This document shows positions 22,578 to 34,549 of a stretch of DNA of 64,000 nt, piece by piece. The position numbers and the translations under genes are program-made. A model generated the notes under the pieces. The model worked only from the letters and a program-made list of their open reading frames with translations, was not told the DNA's origin and did no database searches. The stretch comes from Charina bottae (taxonomy: Eukaryota; Chordata; Lepidosauria; Squamata; Charinaidae): contig JALMGJ010000015.1 of the NCBI GenBank assembly GCA_023362775.1, forward strand, positions 12,163,501-12,227,500, in the 5' to 3' direction. Each line of letters opens with the position of its first letter. Position 1 is the first letter of the stretch.

Positions 22578-22887
22578 TATAATGGTATGTGGGAATGACC
22601 TTGGGAGACTGGGCAAAGAGATGCTGCCATGGGAATGGTCAAATAAGAGACAGCATAATCTGCAGCTGGATAGTGTATAGGGCAAACGGGTTAAAGGGAC
22701 CCTCCCTAGTTTCTCAGGCTGTAAAGGAGCCTAGACCAGACAGGAAACACAACCAGATGAATTAATTCTTCTGAGCCTCTTTCCCCACCCACTCTCTAGC
22801 TGCTGGCTATTCTGTCTCTTAACTGACCATTCCCTAGGCAGTGTCTCTGGGCCCAGTCTCCCAAGGTCTTTCCCACATACCATTACA
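22578..22887 (-). mobile_element. Hairpin LTR-like element, family B, loop-deleted
   Basis: Ends TATAATGGTATGTGGG and CCCACATACCATTACA, with a perfect 5-bp duplication GGTGG at 22573-22577 and 22888-22892. The arms are the same inverted pair as at 4046. The centre keeps only AACACAACCAGATGAATTAA; the polyA-signal side of the loop is missing, so this copy is 310 bp against 448. An independent insertion site with the same arms shows that the inverted structure is a heritable property of the family. Confidence 0.7.
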
Positions 22888-22892
22888 GGTGG

Positions 22893-25789
22893 GAACCTAA
22901 CTCAAGTGTTTCCAGAAAATACACAAATGGTTGATGCAGGTATTCCTCACTGGGTGGTATAATAGATTGTTTAGCCAACCCAACTTTATAAGGAGAAAAA
23001 GTTTTGTATACTGTAGATACAGGTTCTTGATTAATAGAACTTCTTTGGTTGGACATACATTGGTCTAGCCAAAACATCATTGATAACTTCAAGTTCCATT
23101 TGTGAGAGAGGATTGGAAGCTGGATTCAACAGATTTCTTGGAATATTATCAACTAAAGATCTACCGTTCTGTACAGAACTGGCTCGTTTTATTATTAATG
23201 CTCGCAGGGCAGTAATCCAATCCATCTTTCATTTTTCAATTGATTAAAAAATGCAGAAAGAATCCATGTTTGTGTTTGTTTCCAGCTTCCCATAATATAT
23301 GGAGCTCTTCTGTGCAAGTTCCTCTTGTTGTATCAAATCTCCATTTGATAGCATATTTAACTTAAGTTTCCTTTGACATCATTTTTTTTTTAAACGTCCT
23401 TAGTGTTGACATTTAAAATATAAATTTTGTTGATGTAAACAGGCTCTCTCTCTCTCTCTCTGTATGTGTATGTGTTTGTGTACACACACACATACACACT
23501 ATTTTGGAAAGATATATTTTTTCCTAAATATGGTCTTTCCTAAGTTTCTTACAAACAAAATTGTTTGTTCTTTACTATACTTTACCTTACCTTACCTTGA
23601 TCAAGAAAGATGAAAATTCATAAACTCTATTCAGTGCTTTTCTTCTTGTTTCAGTTGAGTCCGTCTGGCAGATCTAGCAAATAAATCCACGGTGCATTTC
23701 TCCAGCATGTATAATCCCAGTTGCTCTAAGAATACATGGTTATGAAATATGAAGAACAGAACTGATCATTCCCTATTAGTCATCAGACCATAAATACAGC
23801 TTCCATATTTTTTTTAGATGGACTTTCCTTAATTGCCAGTTAGTAGAAAATAGATATGGTAACAACCACTTGATTGATCAATATAAGCCAGAGATACTTA
23901 AATTGCATCCCTAGTTCAGCATGTGGCCCCCATAAGTCTTGGAAAGAGAAAAATAATTAAGAACAGAGAGACTAACCCTGTGAACTGGATTTATTTAAAT
24001 TAGTGTAATTTTAATTACATTTAAATGAAGATGTAAGCAAATAAAATTTAGCTTTGTCCTAATTAAATCTAGTTCTTTACTGTGGGCTACATATTTTTTG
24101 GAGTGTGTGCATACACACAAACACACACTGCAACCCAAATGCTAATTGTGGTGCACAGTCATCCAAAAATGAAGACTTCTGCTGAAAACGATGTGCACTG
24201 ATTGCAAAATTCAACCAGACATGATTGGCTATAATCCAGTAAACACCTAATTCAGCCACATTTCTTATGTTTTAATTATTTTGATTGCCACGTTTTTAGC
24301 TAAAATATTTGTACATTATTTGAGTTCTTTTCATCAAAGAAATAGCTAGGGTAGCCTATTTATCAATGGGATTTTTTTAAGTGTAGAAGTTTCTGTTATT
24401 GATAGGAAACAATTATCATTTATTATTTGTTTGTGAGACATACTTCTATTTCTTTATAGATTGAATTGTCAAAAGACAGCAGTTGTATAGTACTGATGGT
24501 TTTAAGGAGTCCAAAATTATATTCTGCCTTTCTAATACTAACTTTCCCTATTTTTTTTTTAATAATCATCATCTCCATGTCTCAGAGAGTAAATTCTAAG
24601 AGTCTCTGATCTAAATATGAGTGAGGCGGAAACCTCCTAAACTTTATCATTATAGGCATCCAATATGAAACTTGATGATGTCACATGTGTCCTGCTATCA
24701 TTGCACAGACAATGAAAATAACATAATTTGCATCCTTTGGGTGATGAAAGCATTAGGCATATGATAATCAGTTGCATTCTCTTGCCCTCCTGCAGACACC
24801 CACGTTTAGCAGTTTATGTTCCATTTTGCCTTTGACTATTCTGTAGCACCCAAGTTCACATTCTGCTGCTGCTGTAAATCACAATATCTATTAATATTTA
24901 ATATTTATGTTTATCATTTAGGTCTCTTCCTTTAGAGAAGGGGCAGAAGGTTGAAATTGCTCTGTCTGATTTTTATCTTCACATCAAATATCTGAAGTCA
25001 AGTTTCACACAGTACAATGTACTTACCTACATGGATAGTACAAGTACAGTTTACGGTGTTAATTTTTAGTTCTTCCAGTTAGCATATATGGTTGAGTAAC
25101 CTTAGCCTAAAGGCCTATGTTATCCCAAACACATATTTGGTCCCTGGTACCTTCCAAATTCACAGTCCAAAATTTGGCAGCAAAAAGAAGATTTTTGATG
25201 GTGAGTTTCCAAAATGTTTTTTCCCCTAAAAATAAAGGTGAAAGCAATTGTTCCGCTCCTTAGTAGAATGACTTCTATTTTATGTTTGTTTTTTTCTGCA
25301 AACTATTGTTTTAACTATGATCAGTTCCAATTATGTTCTGAGTCAGTCCATCTAGCAGAACAACATGTAGATTAGCATTTATCAGTTTGCCACATTCTAT
25401 ATACATCCTACTAAAAAGTAAGCATCATACAAAGCTATGCTTTGTATTATTCTATGGATTGTTGAGCAATCCATGATGGGCTGATTCACAGATATCACGA
25501 AGACATAAATTATATTTTACAAACCACAGTGACTAGGTTTATAATTAGTCCATGATGTTAAACACAAGTTCAGCACAGCATATTCCCAGGAATGTTGGTA
25601 ATGCATGGAACCATATGAAGATCTTTTCCAAATGAAATTATCAAGTATCAATCAACTCTCCAGCATCTTGTAGATAATTATGTTCAATACAAGCTGTGGA
25701 TATATCTATACAATATCTGTTTAAATAAAAATAGTTCCTATCGATCATATTGTTTCCCTTAAGTGGGCTACCTTCCCACAACCTAGAAC
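22893..25789. other. No confident gene; unique DNA
   Basis: A 64-codon minus-strand ORF at 23031-23225 (ALRALIIKRASSVQNGR) with protein-like composition is unassigned and could be a pseudogene scrap. Short CT, GT and TTACC runs lie at about 23443-23500 and 23579-23597. The interval about 24650-24960 carries an octamer ATTTGCAT and no repeat signature; it is a possible non-coding regulatory element. Confidence 0.35.
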
Positions 25790-26200
25790 CAGGCAGTCCT
25801 TGCTTAATGACCGCAATTGGGGCTGGAATTTTGGTTGCTAAGCAAAGCGGTCATTAAGCAAATCCAACCCAATTTTACAACCTTTTTTTGTGGTGGTTGT
25901 TAAGTGAATTACCACAGGCATTAAGTGAACCACATGGTCATTAAGTGAATCACACAGTTCCCCGTTGATTTTGCTTGCCAGAAGCCGGCTAAGAAAGTTG
26001 AAAATGGTGATCATGTAACCATGGGATGTTGTGACGGTTATAAATGCAAACCAGTTGCCAAGCACACAAATCATGATCACATAACTGCAGGGATGCTGTG
26101 ATGGTCGTAAGTGTGAGGACCATTCGTAAGTTGGTTTTTTCAGCACCGTTGTAAGTCTGAACCATCACTAAACGAATGATTGTTAAGCGAGGACTACCTG
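25790..26200. mobile_element. Tigger/mariner-like MITE
   Basis: A 411-bp element with inverted ends: CAGGCAGTCCTTGCTTAATG at the left, and CATTAAGTGA-type words throughout. The right end, GTTAAGCGAGGACTACCTG, is the inverse of CAGGTAGTCCTCGCTTAAC. The interior has repeated GGTCATTAAGTGAATC modules and no ORF. The CAGG(T/C)AGTCCTCG end suggests the Tigger branch of Tc1/mariner; TA duplications could not be confirmed, so the superfamily is tentative. Confidence 0.7.
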
Positions 26201-27535
26201 TAAAGACTTTCTTTCAACCATTATCTTAATTCTGTGGGAGAAGAGATGGAATAGTTGCTGCCATTTGGACACCTAAGTAATAGATACCAGTGAGATAAAG
26301 AGTAAGACACAGAAAGTAGAAAAATATGAAGGATAGTTTTATGTCCAGCAATTTCATCCATTTTGGCTTTACTGCTCAGGGAAATAGTTATAAGAAAGGG
26401 CCCTTTGCTTCCCACCTAGATTTTTTTCTCTCTGCTTTCTCCCAACAAAAACAGGGTTGATTTTTGGTGCATCTGGAGATAAAGCCGCTTAGGAAATTTC
26501 TGCAGAATCACAAGCTGCAATGGTGTAATGTTTCAACCTTGAGGAATAGGTACAATTAAGTGAACATGAAAGATTCTAGGCAGCAACAATCTTCTCTATC
26601 TCCTCTACCACTCCCTTTCTGACTGGTTGACTTCAGGTGGTTTTGACAGCCACATCTGTCACAAAGTGATGTCATGGGTCTATCTCTGACAGGCACTGTG
26701 GCTTCATTTCCCTCTGAAATTGTTTAAGTGCTAGACTTCTCTCAGGAAGACTGGGCAGTCACATCTATCAAAGTGAAGAACTCACACCAAGTCTCTGGGA
26801 AGTGCCATGGGCCATTTTCAGAACGGGAGCAGGAGGAAGACCAAAAGAGGCTGAATGTGCCTTTAGACCCTGCAGTTGAACATTTTAAGAGACAATACAA
26901 TAGCGCTCTTTGAAGAAAATTCAAAGGACTGTCACGTAAATGTTTGAGCAAATGTGTTCTTCACTGAACCATAGAGCAGGACCCAGAACAACAGTTTTAA
27001 ATCACAGGGAAGGATTAAAAAAAAAAAACAGCCCTTGCTTGATATGGAACTGATGGCATTAGGAGGTGAACCCTTTCCTTCATCACATCTTTTTAAGCTG
27101 GAAAGCTCACTGTTATAATAATAGATTCCTTTGGAAAAAGGTTGGTCTAAACGACTTTTGAGCTACTGATTGAATCTGCTTTTGTAAGTCAATGGCTTAT
27201 TCCCCCACAAATGTGTTTAAGGATGCAATAACATAGCCATACGCCGGGCTGCAAAAATTCCAATGACCAATAAATAGTAGCAAAGTGATGCAGAAAATTC
27301 TACTTTATTACTGCAACTAGTGATAATTCAGATATTGGCAACCTTGCTCTGGTAGTCTTGTCATGATAGGAATATAGAGTTGGTTATTTTGAGGGGGAGG
27401 CATGTGACATAGTTATGATATTTATAGGAAGCCTGCTCTAAATTCACAAAGTTTCCAAAGAATGATCTTTGTTAAACCTTTGCAGAAAAACAAAACAAAA
27501 ATAAAGCTGCAGGTTAATTAAACAATGACATCTAG
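26201..27535. other. No gene seen
   Basis: Overlapping ORFs of about 60-70 codons on both strands at 26728-26951 have no domain. Otherwise unique AT-rich DNA. Confidence 0.4.
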
Positions 27536-27539
27536 TGGG

Positions 27540-27827
27540 ATCCCAGGAGTGTACCTTCACTATCATGGGACCTGCCCTCTGGAATAGTACCTCTCAGAGA
27601 TCTGAATGGCTCTCACCCAGATGACATCCTAAAAGGCATTGGAAACCTGGCTATTTTCCCAGGCCTTGGGGTAAGGTGGTGGGTGAGCCCCTGTAAGACC
27701 TTGTGTTGCTTTGTATGGTTTTTCTCTTTCTGGATACACATCATCTGTTCTTTTATTTTATTATTCTGGCTTTTCACAAAAGCACCCAGAGTCACTGAGA
27801 GTCAGAATTTCATTAAATCTATGTAAC
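27540..27827 (+). mobile_element. L2/CR1-type LINE 3' end, degraded
   Basis: Reads through the end of the LINE ORF: TGGGACCTGCCCTCTGGAAT, then GAAACCTGGCTATTTTCCCA (family signature NWLFxxA), a T-rich UTR, and GCACCCAGAGTCACTGAGAG. It corresponds to the end of the 5345-7157 LINE. The SINE at 27839 inserted at its 3' edge. Confidence 0.75.
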
Positions 27828-27838
27828 TATATAAACAA

Positions 27839-28159
27839 TCAGGGGGTGTGATGGCTCAGCGGTTAAGACACCAGGCTTGTCGATCGGAAGTTCGGTGGTT
27901 CGAGACCCGAGCGCCGCATGATGGAGTGAGCTCCCACACTCGCTCCAGCTCTTGCCAACCTAGCAATTCGAAAGCATGCAAATGCAAGTAGATGAATAGG
28001 TACCACTTTAGTGGGATGGTAACAGCATTCCTCAAGGGTCATGCCGGCCACATGACGGTGGAAGCGTCTTCAGACAGCGCTGGCTCTTCGGCTAAGAAAC
28101 AGAGATGAGCACCGGCCCTAGAGTCAGACACGACTGTGCAGGGGAAAACCTTTACATTT
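27839..28159 (+). mobile_element. tRNA-derived SINE, second family, full length
   Basis: Head GTGATGGCTCAGCGGTTAAG (A box), GTGGTTCGAGACCCGAG (B box), body AAAGCATGCAAATGCAAGTA, tail CTAGAGTCAGACACGACTGT and CCTTTAC. A perfect 11-bp duplication, TATATAAACAA, at 27828-27838 and 28160-28170 fixes both ends. Confidence 0.93.
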
Positions 28160-28170
28160 TATATAAACAA

Positions 28171-28681
28171 ACAAGCTGGTGCCCCTTTAAAGAACTTGGT
28201 ATTATTTAATATTGCAAATTTGATGAAGCATACTGTAATCTTCTAAAGCTTATGTGAAAATAAAACATGTATGTCTTTAAAAGGCTCTTTAAAGTTTAAA
28301 TTAAGAAAGGTTCTTCTTATGTATAAAGTGTGTATATGTGTTGACATTCTAATTTACTATCCTTCTGGAAACTGTTTCAAGCAAGTCACAAAGAACAATT
28401 CTGATAGAGACTAGATCTGAGACATGGGCATTCTTTCAGCTACTCCGTTCTTCAACAGTTTAAAAGTCATGCATCATAGGTGACATTTTTTTTTACCTTC
28501 TATTTGGCCAATAGTGCTAGTGTGAAGAAAACTGTCAGCACCAGGAATTAGTGGTGAAGGTCCTCAGAATTCTTGTCTTGATGTTCCTTCTCATTATTAT
28601 TGTTCCTTTTCTTTGTGTGAAAGACAAACAAGAAACAAAAGAAGATGTAGATTTTATCCTTCTTGCAGAGTTAGTTTGGCC
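28171..28681. other. No gene seen
   Basis: Unique DNA between two SINEs. Confidence 0.4.
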
Positions 28682-28693
28682 CTAGAAGGAGAT

Positions 28694-29031
28694 GGGTTAG
28701 GGGCATGGTGGCTCAGCGGGTAAGACACCAGGCTTGTCGATCGGAAGATCGCAAGTTCGGAGGTTCGAATCCCTAGCCCTGCATGCAGAGTGAGCTCCCA
28801 CACTAGCTCCAGCTCTTGCCAACCTAGCAATTCGAAAGCATGCAAATGCAAGTAGATTAATAGGTACCACTTTGGTGGGTAGATAACAGCGTTCCGCGCA
28901 TGTCATGCGGCCACATGACCGTGGAAGTGTCTTCGGACAACGCTGGCTCTTCGGCTAGCAAACGGAGATGAGCACCGGCCCCTAGAGTCGGACACGACTG
29001 CACAAACATGCGGGAGGAACCTTTACCTTTA
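28694..29031 (+). mobile_element. tRNA-derived SINE, second family, full length
   Basis: Head GGCATGGTGGCTCAGCGGGT, GAGGTTCGAATCCC (near-consensus B box), full body, tail CTAGAGTCGGACACGACTGC and CCTTTACCTTTA. Perfect 12-bp duplication CTAGAAGGAGAT at 28682-28693 and 29032-29043. The intact B box and clean ends make it the least decayed SINE in the window. Confidence 0.95.
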
Positions 29032-29043
29032 CTAGAAGGAGAT

Positions 29044-30650
29044 AGTATGGACAGAAGATAGTCACAGAAGTGAGAGGATAAAACTGCCCATTTCAGGAAT
29101 AGGAAGATATGGAGATACTCCAAAAACTGGAGTTGAGTCTCTTATTCTCCATATCTAACTGTTGCATTCGAACACTGCAACAGCAATCTAGAAAATCTCA
29201 ACGGTACCTCCACTCTATTAAATAGCCTTCCCCAATTTAGACATCCTTCATATGTGTGGACTTCAGTTCCCAGAATGTTCAATAGTCAAGCTAATTGGGG
29301 AAATTTGGGGAATTGAAGTCTAAGTTTCAGGAATGCTGCTACAACCTGATTTTGGGGATATACATTAAATCAAAATGATAGGAAAAACAACACTGAATAT
29401 TTTGGCATTTGTAAAATGAAATGAATGCCTGCAGATTTTTTTTTCCTCAACTTGCTAGCAACTATGAGAATGGGCCCTTGGCTTATACTGTAAATGACCT
29501 TTGATTTCTTAGAGAGATAATTTCTGAAGACTTGACAAATGAAAAGAGGGGGAAAATTCAAATCAAATACTTTTTGAAATATCTATGTCTAGAAAGGAAA
29601 GGAAGACTTTTGAAGAACAGTTTGCTAGATTGAACTCTCCTTGAAAGGACAGCACTGTTTTTAATAGGCTGCCTACAGAAACAAACTTTGAATTGCTTTT
29701 CTGTGCTGCAGTGTTGAGCATTGCATTAAAGATAATCAGAGGCTTCCCTCTAAACATTCCTCAAGCATATTGTAATAAAACTGTAGTGTCTTTCAAATGA
29801 GAAGGCTGTGTTTGTTCTTTCTGCTACCAAAAACTCTTTTATTGAATGGGCTCTGATGGTTGGAACGTATTCTAATGGGTCTTGAAAGCTGGTGGCTACT
29901 AGGAGCTTTTAAAGAAATACAGGTTGGGGATCTTATTGCTGGAAAGGCAATTGCAAGGAAGAACAACCATTTGTAAGACTTTTTTGTTGTTGTTCAGATC
30001 AGGAGGGAAAGGGCTTTTGAAGATCCCCACATGGCCAGACGTTTGGCTATCTAGTTCAAGGAAGAGAGCAGGTCACTCAGGCTTAAATGCAGTCCCCAAA
30101 GAAGTGTGTTGGCTCCTACGATGCCGGTATTTAGGAAAGTGGCAAAACCCCATTTCTTTCATCAAGCTTTTAATTGTTTGTTCAATTGATGCTAACGATT
30201 CTGATTTTAATTTTCCCTTGATTTTAATTCCCTTGTTTTTATTCTTTTCTTTCATAATTTGCATGTTTAGTTGCTCTAAGCCCCCTTAAGTGTTATACAT
30301 GCAGAAAAAGTAAGATATTAATGAATTAATTTAAAAAGCAAACAAAAAACGAATACATTGGACCCACTCTTCCATGTCAGATGACATCAGGATAAGGACA
30401 TGCCTCCCATGTTTTTCTGCTGGTGATAGTAACCATTTTACCTCCAGCAAAAGCTAGATATGTGTCTTCTTAAAATTCCATTGATGCTTTGCCTACTGCA
30501 GGTGGAGGGGCCAAAGTTGTGGTGACCAAGACATAATAGGCCAGGTAGTGGGAGGACAAGGCTACAAGGGATGGAGCATTGATGCAAAGGATGTGAGGAC
30601 ACCCCTCCCTTTCTCTCTCTCATTAAACTCTGTAAAGAAGGAGGGAAGGA
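29044..30650. other. No gene seen; one hAT MITE remnant
   Basis: About 29245-29325 is a decayed relative of the MITE at 20488: ATGTGTGGACTTCAGTTCCC, then GGGGAATTGAAGTCTAAG. The rest is unique AT-rich DNA. Confidence 0.5.
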
Positions 30651-30654
30651 GCTT

Positions 30655-31003
30655 GGAAGGATGACTGAAGAGGGACGTGAGGGCACTCTTCACTTACCTG
30701 AAAGTCCATCACATAGAAGAAGATCACTACCTCTTCTCTGTCATTCCAAAGTGCAGGACATGGAATAATGTTTAAGTTACAGGAAAGCAGATTCCAACTG
30801 AAGGTTAGAAAAAACTTCCTAACATGAAGGACAGTCAGTTTGACACTGGATGCATTGACCCATAGAAGGGGTGGGCTCTCCTTTGGATGTGTTCAAGTGA
30901 GTGCTAAACAGACATCTCTTTGGGATGTGCTAATTGGAATTCCTGCACTGAGCAGAGGGTTAGACCCAATATCTCCTTCCAGTCCTATCATACTATTATT
31001 TTA
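30655..31003 (+). mobile_element. CR1 LINE 3' end
   Basis: Typical CR1 C-terminal and UTR sequence: AAGTTACAGGAAAGCAGATT, AAAAAACTTCCTAACATGAA, GGGTGGGCTCTCCTTTGG and CAGTCCTATCATACTATTAT. It is 5'-truncated and carries no ORF of note. CR1 is the classic sauropsid LINE. The opposite-strand CR1 end lies at 49705. Confidence 0.8.
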
Positions 31004-31187
31004 TGGCTACATCTGATCATTGGTCATATTTTGCAGTTCCAACTTTACCCCAACTCTTTGGCAAAGTGAACCAGGTATTAAAAGCTTCTGCTTTCAAAAG
31101 AAGTCACAAAGCTGATCTAGAAAGGCTTTCCATCAGTCCTTTCGACCCAGGTAGGGGGAAATCAGTTAAATTTACAATAAGAAAGCA

Positions 31188-31289
31188 ATCAAAGAGAATA
31201 ATTGTAGCTCAGGGTTGAACTGTGGAGTCCTTGGTGCTCTCTGAGCCTTGTTGCTTTCTTGCAGATGTTTCATTGCCAGACTAGGCAAC
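31188..31289 (-). mobile_element. Penelope-like element, 102-bp terminal copy
   Basis: Shortest copy of the Penelope-like family, containing only GTTGAACTGTGGAGTCCTTG through the ribozyme half (GATGTTTC at 31264-31271, reverse of GAAACATC). An 11-bp duplication, ATAAGAAAGCA, at 31177-31187 and 31290-31300 proves insertion in this form. In the sense direction the copy begins inside stem II of the hammerhead motif. Confidence 0.8.
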
Positions 31290-31300
31290 ATAAGAAAGCA

Positions 31301-31864
31301 TTCTAGCATCTGATCCCTCCCCACCCCCAAGTTTTTTTTAATCCTGCAGCTCTAATTTGACACTGTATTGTGCTAGTAGTTCTTTCTTCTCCTACTTGTT
31401 TAGAATACTGTTATCCTCAAGGCAGCATGGAAGGCATAACTACAGGTCATGGCTATTAAAGGAAGTTAACTTCCATCATTAGCTGCAGTGTCCAGGTCAA
31501 CTCCATGCATTTAAAAATGTTAGTCCCACCAGGTGTTCTGATGCCACAGTCATAAATAGGTCAAGCAAAATGTCACCAATATATAAGTACAAGAGAAAGT
31601 GGGGAATAATGGTACAACAGTACTGAATGAAGTTGCTAATGACTATGCCCTGTTGTTTTCCTGTTAAACTGAATTTGCAATCAAGGATGGATATGTCCCT
31701 TGGCCCTGGCTCACAATTTTCTGTGTTTGTGTGTGTGTGTGTGTGTGTTTATGTGTGTGTGCATGAATGGAAATAGCATTAAAAAAGCATGATAAAAAAG
31801 CAGCAAGCAGCAGATCTCTCAAAAGCTCTTGAAATCCAAACTGTTTCGGAGAGCCTTCCCCCAA
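31301..31864. other. No gene seen
   Basis: Unique DNA with an imperfect (GT)n run at about 31724-31765. Confidence 0.5.
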
Positions 31865-31960
31865 TTTGATTTGATTTGATTTGATTTGATTTGATTTGAT
31901 TTGATTTGATTTGATTTGATTTGATTTGATTTGATTTGATTTGATTTGATTTGATTTGAT
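31865..31960. repeat. (TTGAT)n pentanucleotide array
   Basis: About 19 uninterrupted TTGAT units. Confidence 0.98.
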
Positions 31961-32480
31961 TTTGTCATCTTTTTATTCTGTCTTCTTTGTATTGTTGCAG
32001 GTTTTTTTAAAAAAAATTAGATATATTTTATAACATATTTTTCTGTGAGAGTTGCCAAGGGTTGTTTTGGTTGTGGCAACATAGGAATAAGTTAAATCAG
32101 TAAATAAATCTAGGCAAATATCAGAAAAGTAAAAATAAGTAAATAAATCTAGGCAAATAACAGAAAAGAGGATATGGTCCTGTGTGCTGGATCTGCTCCC
32201 TAATTCAGTCTTCCCTGCTCCTTTTTCTCCTTGACTCCATTATCTCGAATTGTACGGAGTTTTATGCTCTCTGAGCAAAAGAGATTGAAACTCCTTTTCA
32301 GCTCTCTTCAGATTCCAAGTCGGATTCTGGGGAGGAAGAGGCAATGCAAATAACAGCTAAAGACCATGGAGGTGAAGCCAATTTCTATGACTATATTCTT
32401 TATCCTACCCTCTGAATGCGTGGACCCTAAACTGTGGGCAACAATGCCTTTAGTGCAAGAGGGGCAAAAATGCAATTTTA
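31961..32480. other. No gene seen
   Basis: AT-rich DNA with a duplicated AAGTAAATAAATCTAGGCAAAT-type segment at about 32099-32165. Confidence 0.45.
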
Positions 32481-32735
32481 AAAATTTTATTTATTTATGT
32501 ATTTATTTATTTATTTGTTGAATTTCTATAACCGCCCATCTCCCCCTCAAGGAGGGACTCTGGGAGGTTCACAACACAATATCAACAAAATACAATAAAA
32601 ACAGTAATAAAAATACAATACAATAAAATTACAATAAAAATACAATTAAATCCAAGAGGCAGGTGGTTCTAAAGTGACGTTGAATATATTTAAAATATTT
32701 TAGATATTTAAGGTGGTACTAGGGGATCAGCCATC
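32481..32735 (-). mobile_element. L2-type LINE 3' end
   Basis: (TTTA)n, then ACCGCCCATCTCCCCCTCAA and GGGACTCTGGGAGGTTCACA, then A/C-rich (AATACAATAAAA)n sequence. This is the reverse complement of the L2-type 3' UTR and tail. No ORF is included. Confidence 0.75.
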
Positions 32736-33435
32736 CCCAAGCTTTTCAAAATTTTCAAAATTTTCAAAATATTTCATTTTTATATGCCTGGAAATTGTAT
32801 TGAGGAAGGAATGGAATGGAATGGCCCTTTATTTCACTCATTGACCAGCAAAATTTACATTCAGTGCTAAAATTAAAGTTATCCCATTATGCCAGGCTTG
32901 CAATTGTAAAAGTTGTTGTTGTTTATTCGTTCAGTCGTTTCCAACTCTTCGTGACTTCATGGACCAGCCCACGCCAGAGCTTCCTGTCAGCCGTCGCCAT
33001 CCCCATCTCCCCCACGGTCGAGTCCGTCACCTCCAGAATATCATCCATCCACCTTGCCCTTGGTCAGCCCCTCTTCCTTTTGCCTTCCGCTTTCCCTAGC
33101 ATCAGCATCTTCTCCAGGGTATCCTGTTTTCTCATTATGTGGCCAAAGTACCTTTGTTGTCAGTGTGATGTCTCTGCTCTTAACTATTTTATCAAGATTT
33201 GTCATTGCAAGTAGACGTCTTCTGATTTCCTGGCTGCAGTCAGTGTCTGCAGTAATCTTTCCGCCTAGAAATACAAAGTCTGTCACTGCCTCCACTTTTT
33301 CTCCCTCTATTTGTCAGTTATCAATCAAACTGGTTGCCATAATCTTGATTTTTTAAAGGTTTAACTGCAACCCAGCTTTTGCACTTTCTTTTTTCACCAT
33401 CATAAGGCTCCTCAGCTCCTCCTTGCTTTCAGCCA

Positions 33436-34421
33436 TCAAAGTGGTATCATCTGCATATCTGAGATTGTTAATGTTCCTTCCAGCGATTTTAACTCCAGTC
33501 TTGGTTTCATCAAGCCCAGCATGTCGCATGATGTGTTCTGCGTACAGGTTGAATAGGTAGGGTGAGAGTATACTGTAGAACCCTGCTGTTCTCCTTTCCC
33601 AAACTTAAACCAGTCTGTTGTTCCGTGGTCTGTTCTTACCATTGCTACTTGGGTGTTATACAGATTCCTCAGGAGGCAGACAAGATGACTTGGTATCCCC
33701 ATACCACCAAGAACTTGCCACAACTTGTTATGATCCACACAGTCAAAGGCTTTTGAATAGTCAATATAACAGAAACAGATGTGTTCCTGAAATTCCCTAG
33801 CTTTCTCCATTATCCAGTGGATATTGGCAATTTGGTCTCTAGTTCCTCTAGTTCCTCTGCCTACATCTGGCAATTCTCGCTCCATGAATTGCTGGAGTCT
33901 ACCTTGCAGGATCTTGAGCATGACCTTACTGGCATGTGAAATAAGTGCCACTGTTCGATAGTTTGAACATTCTTTAGTGCTTCCCTTTTTTGGTATGGGG
34001 ATATAAGTTGATTTTTTTTCCAATCTGATGGCCATTCTTGTGTTTTCCAAATTTGCTGGCATATGGCATTCATCACCTTGACAGCATCATCTTGCAAGGT
34101 TTTAAACAGTTCAGCTGGGATACCGTCCTCTCCTGCTGCCTTGTTATTAGCAATGCTTCTTAAGGCCCATTCAACCTCACTCTTCAGGATGTCTGGCTCT
34201 AACTCACTGACCACATCGTCAATGCTATCCCCGATATTATTATCCTTCATATACAGATCTTCCATATATTCTTGCCACCATTTCTTGATCTCTTCTGCTT
34301 CTGTTACGTCCTTGCCATCTTTGTTTTTGATCATACCCATTTTTGCCTGGAATTTACCTCCAATGTTTCTAATTTTCTGGAAGAGGTCTCTTGTCCTTCC
34401 TATTCTATTGTCTTCTTCCAC
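33436..34421 (-). pseudogene. BovB reverse transcriptase, frameshifted
   Basis: Two overlapping frames (34421-33861 and 34062-33436) together cover the start of the RT: NNKAAGEDGIPAELFK, then YIPIPKKGSTKECSNYRTVAL, motif A FCYIDYSKAFDCVDH, and a damaged motif B (GEQQGSTVYS instead of the usual RQG...SP). Motif C, YADD, is preserved at 33446-33457 but in a different frame. A further C-terminal piece lies at 33041-33295 (VTDFVFLGGKITADTDCS). At least three frame breaks make the copy inactive. Confidence 0.88.
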
Positions 34422-34549
34422 TTCCGCGCATTGCTTGTTTAAAAATTATTCCTTATCTCTTCTGGCTAACCTCTGGAATTTTGCATTTAATTGGGCATAT
34501 GTCCCCCTATCACTGTTGCCTTTTGCTTTCCTTCTTTCTTGGGCTACTT

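Noticed and set aside
22413..22685. Minus-strand ORF over the hairpin LTR-like element
   Set aside because: It is formed by one arm of the inverted repeat, and similar frames arise in the other copies at 4386 and 42684.
23031..23225. Processed pseudogene of a host gene
   Set aside because: Neighbouring frames give protein-like pieces, but I could not match them to any known protein, and no polyA tail or duplication was seen.
28694..28780. tRNA gene suggested by A and B boxes in the SINE head
   Set aside because: The stretch lacks a foldable cloverleaf with acceptor stem and is part of a bounded SINE with a target duplication.
32816..33214. Plus-strand ORFs at 32.8-34.7 kb and 52.2-52.7 kb
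   Set aside because: Antisense readings of BovB; the true protein is on the minus strand.
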